Source: Prosthecobacter debontii
GTDB lineage: Bacteria; Verrucomicrobiota; Verrucomicrobiia; Verrucomicrobiales; Akkermansiaceae
DNA length: 34,649 bases
Direction of reading: 5' to 3'
Assembly (NCBI GenBank): GCA_945862245.1
Contig: CAMAXN010000024.1
Span: 1-34,649, forward strand
The translations under genes and the position numbers were made by a program. Positions 16,483-23,327 of this stretch are shown piece by piece. A model generated the notes under the pieces. It was not told where the DNA came from. It saw nothing but the letters and a program-made list of their open reading frames with translations, and did not search any database. The first letter of the stretch is position 1. Every line of letters starts with the position of its first letter.

Positions 16483-17439
16483 CTATTGCCGATATTTTTC
16501 GTAAGCGTTGACGATGTGCTCAACGATTGGATGGCGGACGATATCGGCGGGCGTAAAACGCGTGAACGCAATACCCTCGATGCCCCCGAGCGCGTGTTCC
16601 GCCTCGTGCAGACCAGAGCGGACGCCGGGCTTCAGATCGATCTGTGAGGAATCCCCCGTCACGACCAGCTTCGAATCCTCACCAAGCCTTGTGAGTGCCA
16701 TGAACATCTGCTCGCGGGTGGTGTTCTGCGCTTCGTCGAGGATCACAAACGACCGAGACAAGGTCCGCCCACGCATGAAAGCGAGCGGCGCGATCTCAAT
16801 AATCTCCTCGTCGAGGTAGCGCTGCGCCTCCTCGGGATCGAGCATATCATGAATGGCATCATAAAGCGGGCGGAGATAAGGTGCTATCTTTTCCTTCAGA
16901 TCCCCGGGAAGAAAACCAAGAGCCTCGCCCGCCTCGACGGCCGGACGGGTGAGTATGATGCGATGGATCGCCCGTTTTTTTAGCAAGTGCAGGCCGACGG
17001 CCATGGCAAGGTAGGTTTTGCCAGTGCCGGCAGGACCGAGACCGAAGGTAACGTCGTTTTCCTGAATCGCCTTTACGTATCCAAATTGGTTTGGCGTGCG
17101 AGGGGAAACGGTCTTGCGGTTGCGGGAACCGACGAGCCGAACGGTGGAAAGGGAGTTCAATGGGATCTCGCCGGACTGCCGAGCGACATCCACCGCCAGC
17201 CGAAAATCCCGCGCCGAGATGTGTAATCCGTTGCGCTGGGTAGATTCGAGGTCGTGAAAGACCTTCGCCGCCAAAAGTGTAGAAGTTTCTGCACCGGTGA
17301 AACTGATCCATCCGTCGCGGGTGACGGTTTTCAGCTCCAGCTCCTGCTCCATGTAGGAAAGGTTACGCCGATCGTTCGCGAACAGCCCTTGCAGGAATTG
17401 TGGAGTGTCGAACTCGAGTTTAAGGGAGGTGGTTTTCAT
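16483..17439 (-). CDS. phoH: PhoH-family ATPase
   Basis: The ATG at 17439 gives 318 residues, the usual length for PhoH-like proteins. The open frame extends to 17475, but the added residues are not family-like. The protein is cytoplasmic and carries a helicase-like ATP-binding core. An N-terminal KH-like region (TGAETSTLLAAKVFHDLE) is followed by Walker A GPAGTGKT at 135-142, FLPGDLKEKIAPYLRPLYDA, Walker B LDEAQNT at 234-240 and VVTGDSSQIDLKPG. PhoH is linked to RNA metabolism together with YbeY; ybeY is not adjacent here. It diverges from the KH-domain gene, which may share its promoter region and also binds RNA. Confidence 0.93.
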   Translation of the reverse strand: MKTTSLKLEFDTPQFLQGLFANDRRNLSYMEQELELKTVTRDGWISFTGAETSTLLAAKVFHDLESTQRNGLHISARDFRLAVDVARQSGEIPLNSLSTVRLVGSRNRKTVSPRTPNQFGYVKAIQENDVTFGLGPAGTGKTYLAMAVGLHLLKKRAIHRIILTRPAVEAGEALGFLPGDLKEKIAPYLRPLYDAIHDMLDPEEAQRYLDEEIIEIAPLAFMRGRTLSRSFVILDEAQNTTREQMFMALTRLGEDSKLVVTGDSSQIDLKPGVRSGLHEAEHALGGIEGIAFTRFTPADIVRHPIVEHIVNAYEKYRQ

Positions 17440-17567
17440 TGGACGGCAGACAGACGAAAGATTTCCAGTCTGCAAAGGAATGCAATCCCTTAAGCAAATA
17501 CAAGGGTTTGTGATCTCATGCAGGATGGAAGCTTGCGGATTTTTCTTGGATGGGGAAAACTGCCCCC

Positions 17568-17858
17568 ATGCAAGTGATGACAGACAGATTGAGAAATTTT
17601 CTACAGTTTGTGGCAGTGAAAATTATCGATGACCCGACCAAGGCCCAGCTCAAGGTCGCGGTGCTGGCACCCAAGAAACTTCGCTTCAAACTTATTCTCG
17701 CGAAGGAGGATGTCGCAATGCTGATCGGGCGCAACGGCTTCACCGTATCCGCCATACGCAGTGTCATGAAAGCGGCGGCAGACAAAGAAGGCGTTCAGGT
17801 CACCCTCCAGATTCACTCCCATGAGGAAGAAGCGGAGTTTCTCTCCAGGCAAGCCTGA
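17568..17858 (+). CDS. khpA: KhpA/YlqC-like KH-domain RNA-binding protein
   Basis: This small cytoplasmic protein, about 96 residues from the ATG at 17568, consists mainly of one KH domain. ATGs at 17550 and 17577 are alternatives, and the family's usual beginning favours the later two. The N-terminal helix LRNFLQFVAVKIIDDPTKAQLKV matches KhpA. The GxxG loop is GRNG within DVAMLIGRNGFTVSAIRSVMKAAA. In other bacteria KhpA pairs with KhpB to bind RNAs and influence cell division; KhpB is not visible here. It is divergently transcribed from phoH with a gap of about 130 bases. Confidence 0.82.
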   Translation: MQVMTDRLRNFLQFVAVKIIDDPTKAQLKVAVLAPKKLRFKLILAKEDVAMLIGRNGFTVSAIRSVMKAAADKEGVQVTLQIHSHEEEAEFLSRQA

Positions 17859-18014
17859 TCATCAGCAAGGCTTGGATTTTGAAAATGAGTTTTACCAAAC
17901 GTGCGAACTGCAAATAGGGTATTCATCCGGCATCTATAATGTCTTTATGATATCTGATCCATATCCATCCTCCTCACCCTCAATCTGGGTCTGATGTGGG
18001 ACAAGTGTGAAAGT

Positions 18015-18033
18015 AACTTGCCTGCGGCAAGTT
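18015..18033. repeat. Perfect hairpin between khpA and the TIGR04073 gene
   Basis: AACTTGCC (18015-18022) and GGCAAGTT (18026-18033) pair over 8 bases around TGC. No T-run follows on either strand, so it is unlikely to be a simple intrinsic terminator. It may be an operator or RNA-processing element in this 291-base gap. Confidence 0.45.
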
Positions 18034-18111
18034 GCCGAAACCCCGTTCCATCGGCTTTTAATGGACTTGAAGTAATATTCAATAATACCCCCTAAAAATC
18101 AAATTTTACGG

Positions 18112-18141
18112 TTGCCAAGCCCTACCATCATTCCATAAATT
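18112..18141 (+). promoter_or_regulatory. Sigma-70-like promoter of the TIGR04073 gene, apparently leaderless
   Basis: TTGCCA (18112-18117) and TAAATT (18136-18141) are separated by 18 bases. Only 8 bases lie between the -10 hexamer and the ATG at 18150, so transcription would begin at or within a base or two of the start codon. No ribosome-binding site is present in that gap, in keeping with a leaderless transcript. Confidence 0.5.
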
Positions 18142-18149
18142 ATCGGCAC

Positions 18150-18581
18150 ATGAAAAAAATCGTATTCTTATTAAGCACTATTTGCGTTCTTAGCGGTTTC
18201 GCTGTGGCCGATATCCAAGCACCGCCCGGATCTCAATACACAGCCGGTCGCAAACTGGGGCGTGCCATCAGCAATATCGTTTATGGATTTATCGAAATCC
18301 CTGAGCAGATGGTTCGCAAGACCGATAACTACGGTGCCAAAGCCGGCTGGACGTATGGTATCGTTGATGGCACCAGTCGCGGCCTGAGCCGTCTTGGCTA
18401 CGGTTTCTACGAGCTTATCACTTTCAGCATCCCCACCTATCGCGGCACATTTAAGTCCCCTTATGTGAATTGCGGCCAAGACAATCGAATTGAAATGAAC
18501 GTCAATGAGGGTCTCTCCGAGTTCCCTCCAGAACTAGGTGTGGAGTCTTATTACTCACACAGTCGCGCTCAGAAGTTCTGA
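18150..18581 (+). CDS. Exosortase-system-associated protein, TIGR04073-like
   Basis: This is a 143-residue exported protein with a signal peptide (MKKIVFLLSTICVLSGFAVA). The mature part reads AGRKLGRAISNIVYGFIEIPEQM, GAKAGWTYGIVDGTSRGLSRLGYGFYELITF and SIPTYRGTFKSPYV. As I recall it, this matches the TIGR04073 family, found mainly in Verrucomicrobia and relatives and annotated as putative exosortase-associated because of its genome distribution. Its molecular function is not known. The alternating Gly and aromatic segments could associate with the envelope. The gene is monocistronic, with its own promoter and a strong terminator immediately downstream. Confidence 0.72.
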   Translation: MKKIVFLLSTICVLSGFAVADIQAPPGSQYTAGRKLGRAISNIVYGFIEIPEQMVRKTDNYGAKAGWTYGIVDGTSRGLSRLGYGFYELITFSIPTYRGTFKSPYVNCGQDNRIEMNVNEGLSEFPPELGVESYYSHSRAQKF

Positions 18582-18603
18582 GGTTTAGGTTGAGTGATTC
18601 TCA

Positions 18604-18635
18604 TAACCCGGTCGGATTCTTTCCGCCGGGTTTTT
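18604..18635 (+). terminator. Rho-independent terminator after the TIGR04073 gene
   Basis: AACCCGG (18604-18610) pairs with CCGGGTT (18625-18631), strengthened by an inner CGG/CCG. The T-run spans 18630-18635. It begins 22 bases after the stop codon. Confidence 0.88.
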
Positions 18636-18740
18636 TCATGTCCGCATAGCAGATTTACTTTTACCCTTACATTTTTTCGCAAGTTTAGGGTTTGAAATCC
18701 CCGCTATCCCCCTTTTAATGCTCATCCCAAGTTACGTATC

Positions 18741-20390
18741 ATGATCGAAAACCTACGCAAATACACTGGACTCATCATCGTCCTCTTCGTCTTCGTCATT
18801 ATCGGATTCTTTTTCATGGACTACGGTAACATGAATAGTGGCGCGACCAGCGGCGCGCCCTATATCAAGGTCGCGGGTCGCACCTACAACGACAAGGAGT
18901 ACAACAAGATTGGCGCGTCCACATACCAGATCACTCAGTCGCTCGGGCAGTCCGGTGACTACCAGCTGTTTACCTTCCTGTTCGGCCTGTCCGGCGAGGC
19001 GGAGTTCGGCAGCAGCAAATCAATGGAAAACTTCTTCGCCAGTCGCATGTTACTGCGCTCCGCGAAAGAGGAATTCGGCATCTATCCGGGTGAGGAGGAA
19101 ATCGATTCCTTTATACGCAAGCTCAGAGCCTTCACGGGTCCCAACGGAGAGTTCTCGCAGGAACAATACCGAAATTTTATCGAAAAGGGTATCGGTCGCT
19201 TCGGCCTCACGGAAGGTGATGTCCGCGATCTCGCCTCCGATGTGATCGCCCAGACAAAAATCGCTGAGGTTCTTAGCGCTGGTCTCACCACGAACAGCGA
19301 CACGGTTGCCAAGAGCTCCGCCCTCGAAGGTCAGCGCATTGCCTTGGAAGTCGCGCGTATCGATCTCGACCCCATTGAGGCAAAAATTGATCCATCCGAA
19401 GAGGAAATCAAAACCTACTGGGAAACCACCAAAGACGCTTTCAAAACCCCCGAAAAGCGTCGCTTTACCTACCTTATTGCGAAGCCAAAAGTCCCCGCCA
19501 ATCCGGCCGAAATCACTGAACCTGATGCAACCGCCGCCGAAGAAGCCAAAGCGGAATACGAAAAAGCCAAAGCCAAACGCGAGGCGGAAATCGCAGAAGC
19601 CCGGCGCAAGGTTCAGAATGAAACCGGCACCTTGGTAGATGATTTCCTGTTCGATCTAGAAGAACAGCAGGAACTCTCGTTCGAAAAGCTCGCTGAAGTA
19701 AATAAATGGGAAGTCAAGACCACCGAAATCTTCGCACTGGCCGATGCACCCGAAGACCTCAAGAGCGCCCTTCGAGCCTCCAGCACGCCAGGAACCGCCG
19801 CCTCTGAGCTTTTCCGCATGGTCATCTCATCCGATCCCCTCTCGAAAATTTCACCCGCCATCGCTATCGGCGAGGATGAGTGGCTAATTGCGCGACTCGA
19901 CGGCATGGAGGAAGTTCGTGTGCAAACCTACGAGGAAGCGCGCGCCGATGCACGCGCCCGCTTTATCGCGGAGCAAGCGGGCGCCACGCTGAAAAAGACC
20001 ACCGAAGAAGCCATAGAAAAAATCAAAACAGCCATCGCTGGAGGTAAGTCCTTCGTGGATGCCACCAAGGAAGCCGGGATCACGATCGAAACGATCAGCC
20101 TCACGGAAGTCACCGCCGGATACCAAGGTGACACCACTAAAGTCCCCTCCACTCTTTTCAATAACGCCAAATACACCGAACCCGGCGCGCTCACTGAGCC
20201 TGTCTTTGAATCCGACCGCGCGTTCATCATACATGTCGCTAAACGTGAGATCGTGAAAAAGGAAGATGCTGCCACCGCTCTCAAAGATGAGTTAGAGCGG
20301 GCTCAAGAGGCAATCCGCATCTCAGCATTCAACTCCTGGCTTGCCGCGAAGACAGAATCGGCAGGCATCGAGACGCTTTATGACAAATAG
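18741..20390 (+). CDS. PpiD/SurA-like membrane-anchored periplasmic chaperone
   Basis: This 549-residue protein has a single N-terminal membrane helix (GLIIVLFVFVIIGFFFMDYG, about 10-29). A SurA_N-type helical region follows (MENFFASRMLLRSAKEEFGIYPGEEEIDSFIRKLRAF), as in PpiD. A Lys/Ala/Glu-rich helix near residues 255-300 looks like a coiled-coil insert. In the later part, IGEDEWLIARLDGMEEVRVQTYEEARADARA resembles the region after the parvulin core, but the core signatures (H-x-L, GG.LG, FG) are not recognisable. It may therefore act as a chaperone without isomerase activity. It is expected at the outer face of the inner membrane. It precedes a TPR gene and metG on the same strand. Confidence 0.75.
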   Translation: MIENLRKYTGLIIVLFVFVIIGFFFMDYGNMNSGATSGAPYIKVAGRTYNDKEYNKIGASTYQITQSLGQSGDYQLFTFLFGLSGEAEFGSSKSMENFFASRMLLRSAKEEFGIYPGEEEIDSFIRKLRAFTGPNGEFSQEQYRNFIEKGIGRFGLTEGDVRDLASDVIAQTKIAEVLSAGLTTNSDTVAKSSALEGQRIALEVARIDLDPIEAKIDPSEEEIKTYWETTKDAFKTPEKRRFTYLIAKPKVPANPAEITEPDATAAEEAKAEYEKAKAKREAEIAEARRKVQNETGTLVDDFLFDLEEQQELSFEKLAEVNKWEVKTTEIFALADAPEDLKSALRASSTPGTAASELFRMVISSDPLSKISPAIAIGEDEWLIARLDGMEEVRVQTYEEARADARARFIAEQAGATLKKTTEEAIEKIKTAIAGGKSFVDATKEAGITIETISLTEVTAGYQGDTTKVPSTLFNNAKYTEPGALTEPVFESDRAFIIHVAKREIVKKEDAATALKDELERAQEAIRISAFNSWLAAKTESAGIETLYDK

Positions 20391-20427
20391 CCGCTGCAGC
20401 CCCTTCCGCACATCGGGTTCCTAAATT

Positions 20428-20763
20428 TTGAGCGAAGCCATCCAGGAAATCTACGACGTAGCCAGCGGCCATCTCGCCCTTGGCGAACTCGATGAAGCCG
20501 CAGCCCTTTACCACAAGTGCGTGGAACTCGATCCCACGCACTTTGATTCTTGGCACGCCCTCTCGATGGCCTTAATGAAAACTGGTTACCTGAAGGAAGC
20601 CCTTGGCGCCTCCTTACAGGCCACTTCACTCCAGCCCAACGACCTCCTTGCTTGGACCGCCCTCTCCCAGATCTATGTCCGTCTCGGCGACATTCCCAAC
20701 GCCGAATCCGCCAAATCCAACTCCCGCATCCTCTCGCTCGGTGGCAGAGTCGTTCACGATTAG
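20428..20763 (+). CDS. Small TPR-repeat protein (TTG start)
   Basis: This is a 111-residue cytoplasmic protein made almost entirely of tetratricopeptide repeats. Each repeat shows the pattern with small residues at positions 8 and 20 and a closing Pro: ASGHLALGELDEAAALYHKCVELDP, WHALSMALMKTGYLKEALGASLQATSLQP and WTALSQIYVRLGDIPNAESA. It should mediate protein-protein contacts; no enzyme domain is attached. A stop codon lies two codons upstream in frame and no ATG precedes the first repeat, so the TTG at 20428 must be the start. It sits between the PpiD-like gene and metG. Confidence 0.85.
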   Translation: MSEAIQEIYDVASGHLALGELDEAAALYHKCVELDPTHFDSWHALSMALMKTGYLKEALGASLQATSLQPNDLLAWTALSQIYVRLGDIPNAESAKSNSRILSLGGRVVHD

Positions 20764-20804
20764 CCCCTTTTCCTTAGAGTTTAAAATTTAAAGTTTAGAG
20801 TTTC

Positions 20805-22364
20805 ATGTTCTTCCTCACCACCGCCATCGATTACACAAACGGCTCTCCCCACATCGGCCATGCCTATGAAAAAATTCTCGCCGATGTGATCACTCGCTAC
20901 CGCCGCCTCGCGGGAGAGGAGGTTTATTTCCTGACCGGCGTCGATCAGCACGGCCAAAAAGTCCAGCAGACCGCAGAAAAGGAAGGTATTTCCCCAGCTC
21001 AGTATGTAAAAACCGTGACCGCCCGCTTTTCCGCACTCTGGAAAAAAATTGGCGTCGAATACGACGGCTGGGCTGAAACAACCGACCTCCGTCACATCAC
21101 CTGCGTGCAATCAATCCTTTCCGATCTCCACTCGCGGGATCAGATTTACAAAAAAACCTACAGAGGTTTCTACTCCGTACGGCAGGAACAATTCCTTACC
21201 GATCGTGACCGCGATGAGGCGGGAAACTTCGGTACAGAATGGGGCGAGGTCACTGAAATCGAGGAAGAAAACTATTACTTCAAGCTTTCTGACCACACTC
21301 CGTGGCTGAGGGAGTTCCTACAGAAATCCGACGACACCATCCTCCCCGCATTCCGGAAATCGGAACTCATCAACGCGCTTGAGAAAAACTTAGGCGTGGA
21401 TCTCTGCATCTCACGCCCCAAGGAGCGCCTCACTTGGGGCATCGAACTGCCGTTCGATACGGATTTCGTAACCTACGTTTGGTTCGACGCGCTCATTAAC
21501 TACATCTCATTCGTCGGCTACACGCCCGACCCGACTCTGCCGGATTTCGAATCGATCTGGACGGACAGACCCGTCCACATCATCGGCAAGGACATCCTCG
21601 TTCCCGCCCACGGCATCTACTGGTTCGCCATGCTCCATGCGCTCGGTTTTTCTGATGAAAAAATGCCGCAACTACTCGTCCACGGTTGGTGGAACCGCTC
21701 CGGCGAAAAGATGTCGAAATCCCTAGGTAACATAATCGATCCTGCAGAGCTCGCCGACACCTTCGGCAGCGATGCTCTGCGCTACTACCTCGTCCGCGAT
21801 ATCCATACGGGAAAGGACTCGAACTTCGACGCCGAGCGCCTCGTCATGCTCTTCAATACGGAACTCGCCAACGAACTCGGCAACCTCTGCAACCGCGCGC
21901 TCAACATGAGCGTCCGTTTCACGGAAGGCGTCATCACCCCCGGCGGCCTTCTTACTGCGGACGACACCGCGCTCCAGCAATCCCTCATCGACAACACCGC
22001 CGCCTACCGCAAAGCGATGGACAATCATGAGATTTCCATGGGACTTGAGGCGCTGAACCGCCACGTCGTCCACTGCAACCAATACGCCGAGCGCATGAAA
22101 CCATGGGAACTAAACAAGAACGTGGAAAATAAGAACCGCCTAGCCACCGTCCTCCAGCACCTCGCGGAATCCGTTGCCCACTGCGCCGTTCTACTCTCCC
22201 CCATCCTTCCGGATGCCGCGGTGAAACTCGCCGCCCAACTCAACCTAGCAAAATTAACCGACCTCAAGCTCGACGACCTAAAATGGGGACTTATCCCGAA
22301 CGGCCACGAAATCGAGAAGCCCTTCCCCGTCTTCCCAAGGATCGAGGTCAAGGTAGCCGAGTGA
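20805..22364 (+). CDS. metG: Methionyl-tRNA synthetase
   Basis: This class I aminoacyl-tRNA synthetase charges tRNA-Met. It has 519 residues. The HIGH signature is at 16-19 (PHIGHAYE), GVDQHGQKVQ near 45-54, VWFDALINY near 225-233, HIIGKDILVPAHGIYWFAML near 258-277 and KMSKS at 302-306. The connective-peptide zinc cysteines of many MetG proteins are missing: the segment near 122-145 reads YSVRQEQFLTD without Cys pairs, so it is a zinc-free form. The C-terminal tRNA-binding dimerisation domain (MetG-C/EMAP) is also absent, giving the short version. It is convergent with mutM. Confidence 0.96.
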   Translation: MFFLTTAIDYTNGSPHIGHAYEKILADVITRYRRLAGEEVYFLTGVDQHGQKVQQTAEKEGISPAQYVKTVTARFSALWKKIGVEYDGWAETTDLRHITCVQSILSDLHSRDQIYKKTYRGFYSVRQEQFLTDRDRDEAGNFGTEWGEVTEIEEENYYFKLSDHTPWLREFLQKSDDTILPAFRKSELINALEKNLGVDLCISRPKERLTWGIELPFDTDFVTYVWFDALINYISFVGYTPDPTLPDFESIWTDRPVHIIGKDILVPAHGIYWFAMLHALGFSDEKMPQLLVHGWWNRSGEKMSKSLGNIIDPAELADTFGSDALRYYLVRDIHTGKDSNFDAERLVMLFNTELANELGNLCNRALNMSVRFTEGVITPGGLLTADDTALQQSLIDNTAAYRKAMDNHEISMGLEALNRHVVHCNQYAERMKPWELNKNVENKNRLATVLQHLAESVAHCAVLLSPILPDAAVKLAAQLNLAKLTDLKLDDLKWGLIPNGHEIEKPFPVFPRIEVKVAE

Positions 22365-22465
22365 GCCTGGCAACGGATTAGTTTGGATATTGACAACAAC
22401 TCGCTGGCAAAACTTCGCTACTTCTTCGCTCGAAAGCTTCCAGGTTTCTAAGGGACGCCCGCTTC

Positions 22466-22493
22466 ATCCGTTGCAGACGATTTCGTAACGGAT
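22466..22493. repeat. Hairpin between convergent metG and mutM
   Basis: ATCCGTT (22466-22472) and AACGGAT (22487-22493) pair around a 14-base loop. A further copy, GCAACGGAT, lies at 22370-22378 just after the metG stop and could pair with ATCCGTTGC instead. No T-run follows, so this would be a weak terminator for either gene. Confidence 0.4.
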
Positions 22494-22495
22494 GT

Positions 22496-23320
22496 TTACC
22501 TCTTTTTCTGGCAAGCTGCGCACCAATATGTCGACCGCTGCCCGAGCACACATTGTAAAATTGGCGTATCACAGACCCTGCATGGCTCCCCTTTCCTGTC
22601 ATATACATATAAACGCTGCTTGAAATACCCCGGTTCACCATCGGATTTAATGAAATCGCGCAGCGTAGTGCCACCCTGTTCGATAGATTCCGCAAGCACC
22701 TCCTTGATCGCAGCGACGAGCCGCACGGCCTTCGGTTTCGTGAGCTTGTTCGCTGGTAACATCGGATCAATACCCGCACGAAACAGACTCTCCGAAGCAT
22801 AGATGTTTCCCACGCCAACGACCACCTTCGCGTCCATGATCGCCACCTTGATCCGGATCATCTTATTCTGGAGCGCGTCGCGCAAAACCTGCGCCGTGAA
22901 CATCTCGCCCAGCGGCTCCGGACCGAGATCTTTCAGCAGCGGATGCGATTCCAGCCCCGCGATCGGACATACCAGCACCAACCCAAAGCGGCGCGGATCA
23001 TGGTAACGCAACTGCATCCCGCCCTGCATCGTGATGCCGATGTGGTCGTGCTTTTTCCAATCCGCCCCCGCCGGGATCACCCGCAGACTGCCCGACATAC
23101 CGAGATGGATTATCACCGCCTCACCTCGATCTGTTTCAAAAAGCAAATACTTCGACCGCCGCTTCACCGCCACGAATTCTGCACCCTCCAGGCCCGCCAG
23201 CTCAGGCGAAACCGGCTGCCGCAGATCATTGCGACGGATGATCACCTCATAAATCCGCCTCCCCATCACGTGCGGGGAAATTCCCCGACGCGTCGTCTCT
23301 ACTTCGGGAAGCTCGGGCAT
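22496..23320 (-). CDS. mutM: Formamidopyrimidine-DNA glycosylase
   Basis: This enzyme removes 8-oxoguanine and formamidopyrimidines in base-excision repair. The ATG at 23320 yields 274 residues starting MPELPEVETTRRG, with Pro2 as nucleophile and Glu3 next to it. The longer open frame upstream overlaps the MFS-PlsC gene and is not real. Lys57 (RRSKYLLFE), HLGMSGSLRV, YHDPRRFG, GVGNIYASESLF and QGGTTLRDF are all in place. The C-terminal zinc finger has C-R-V-C and C-A-A-C pairs. The start is 7 bases after the stop of the MFS-PlsC gene, so the two are probably co-transcribed. Confidence 0.97.
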   Translation of the reverse strand: MPELPEVETTRRGISPHVMGRRIYEVIIRRNDLRQPVSPELAGLEGAEFVAVKRRSKYLLFETDRGEAVIIHLGMSGSLRVIPAGADWKKHDHIGITMQGGMQLRYHDPRRFGLVLVCPIAGLESHPLLKDLGPEPLGEMFTAQVLRDALQNKMIRIKVAIMDAKVVVGVGNIYASESLFRAGIDPMLPANKLTKPKAVRLVAAIKEVLAESIEQGGTTLRDFIKSDGEPGYFKQRLYVYDRKGEPCRVCDTPILQCVLGQRSTYWCAACQKKR

Positions 23321-23327
23321 GGCATAG

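Noticed and set aside
17449..17476. GCAGAC/GTCTGC inverted repeat between phoH and khpA
   Set aside because: Arms of six bases with a 16-base loop and no other support; expected by chance at this length.
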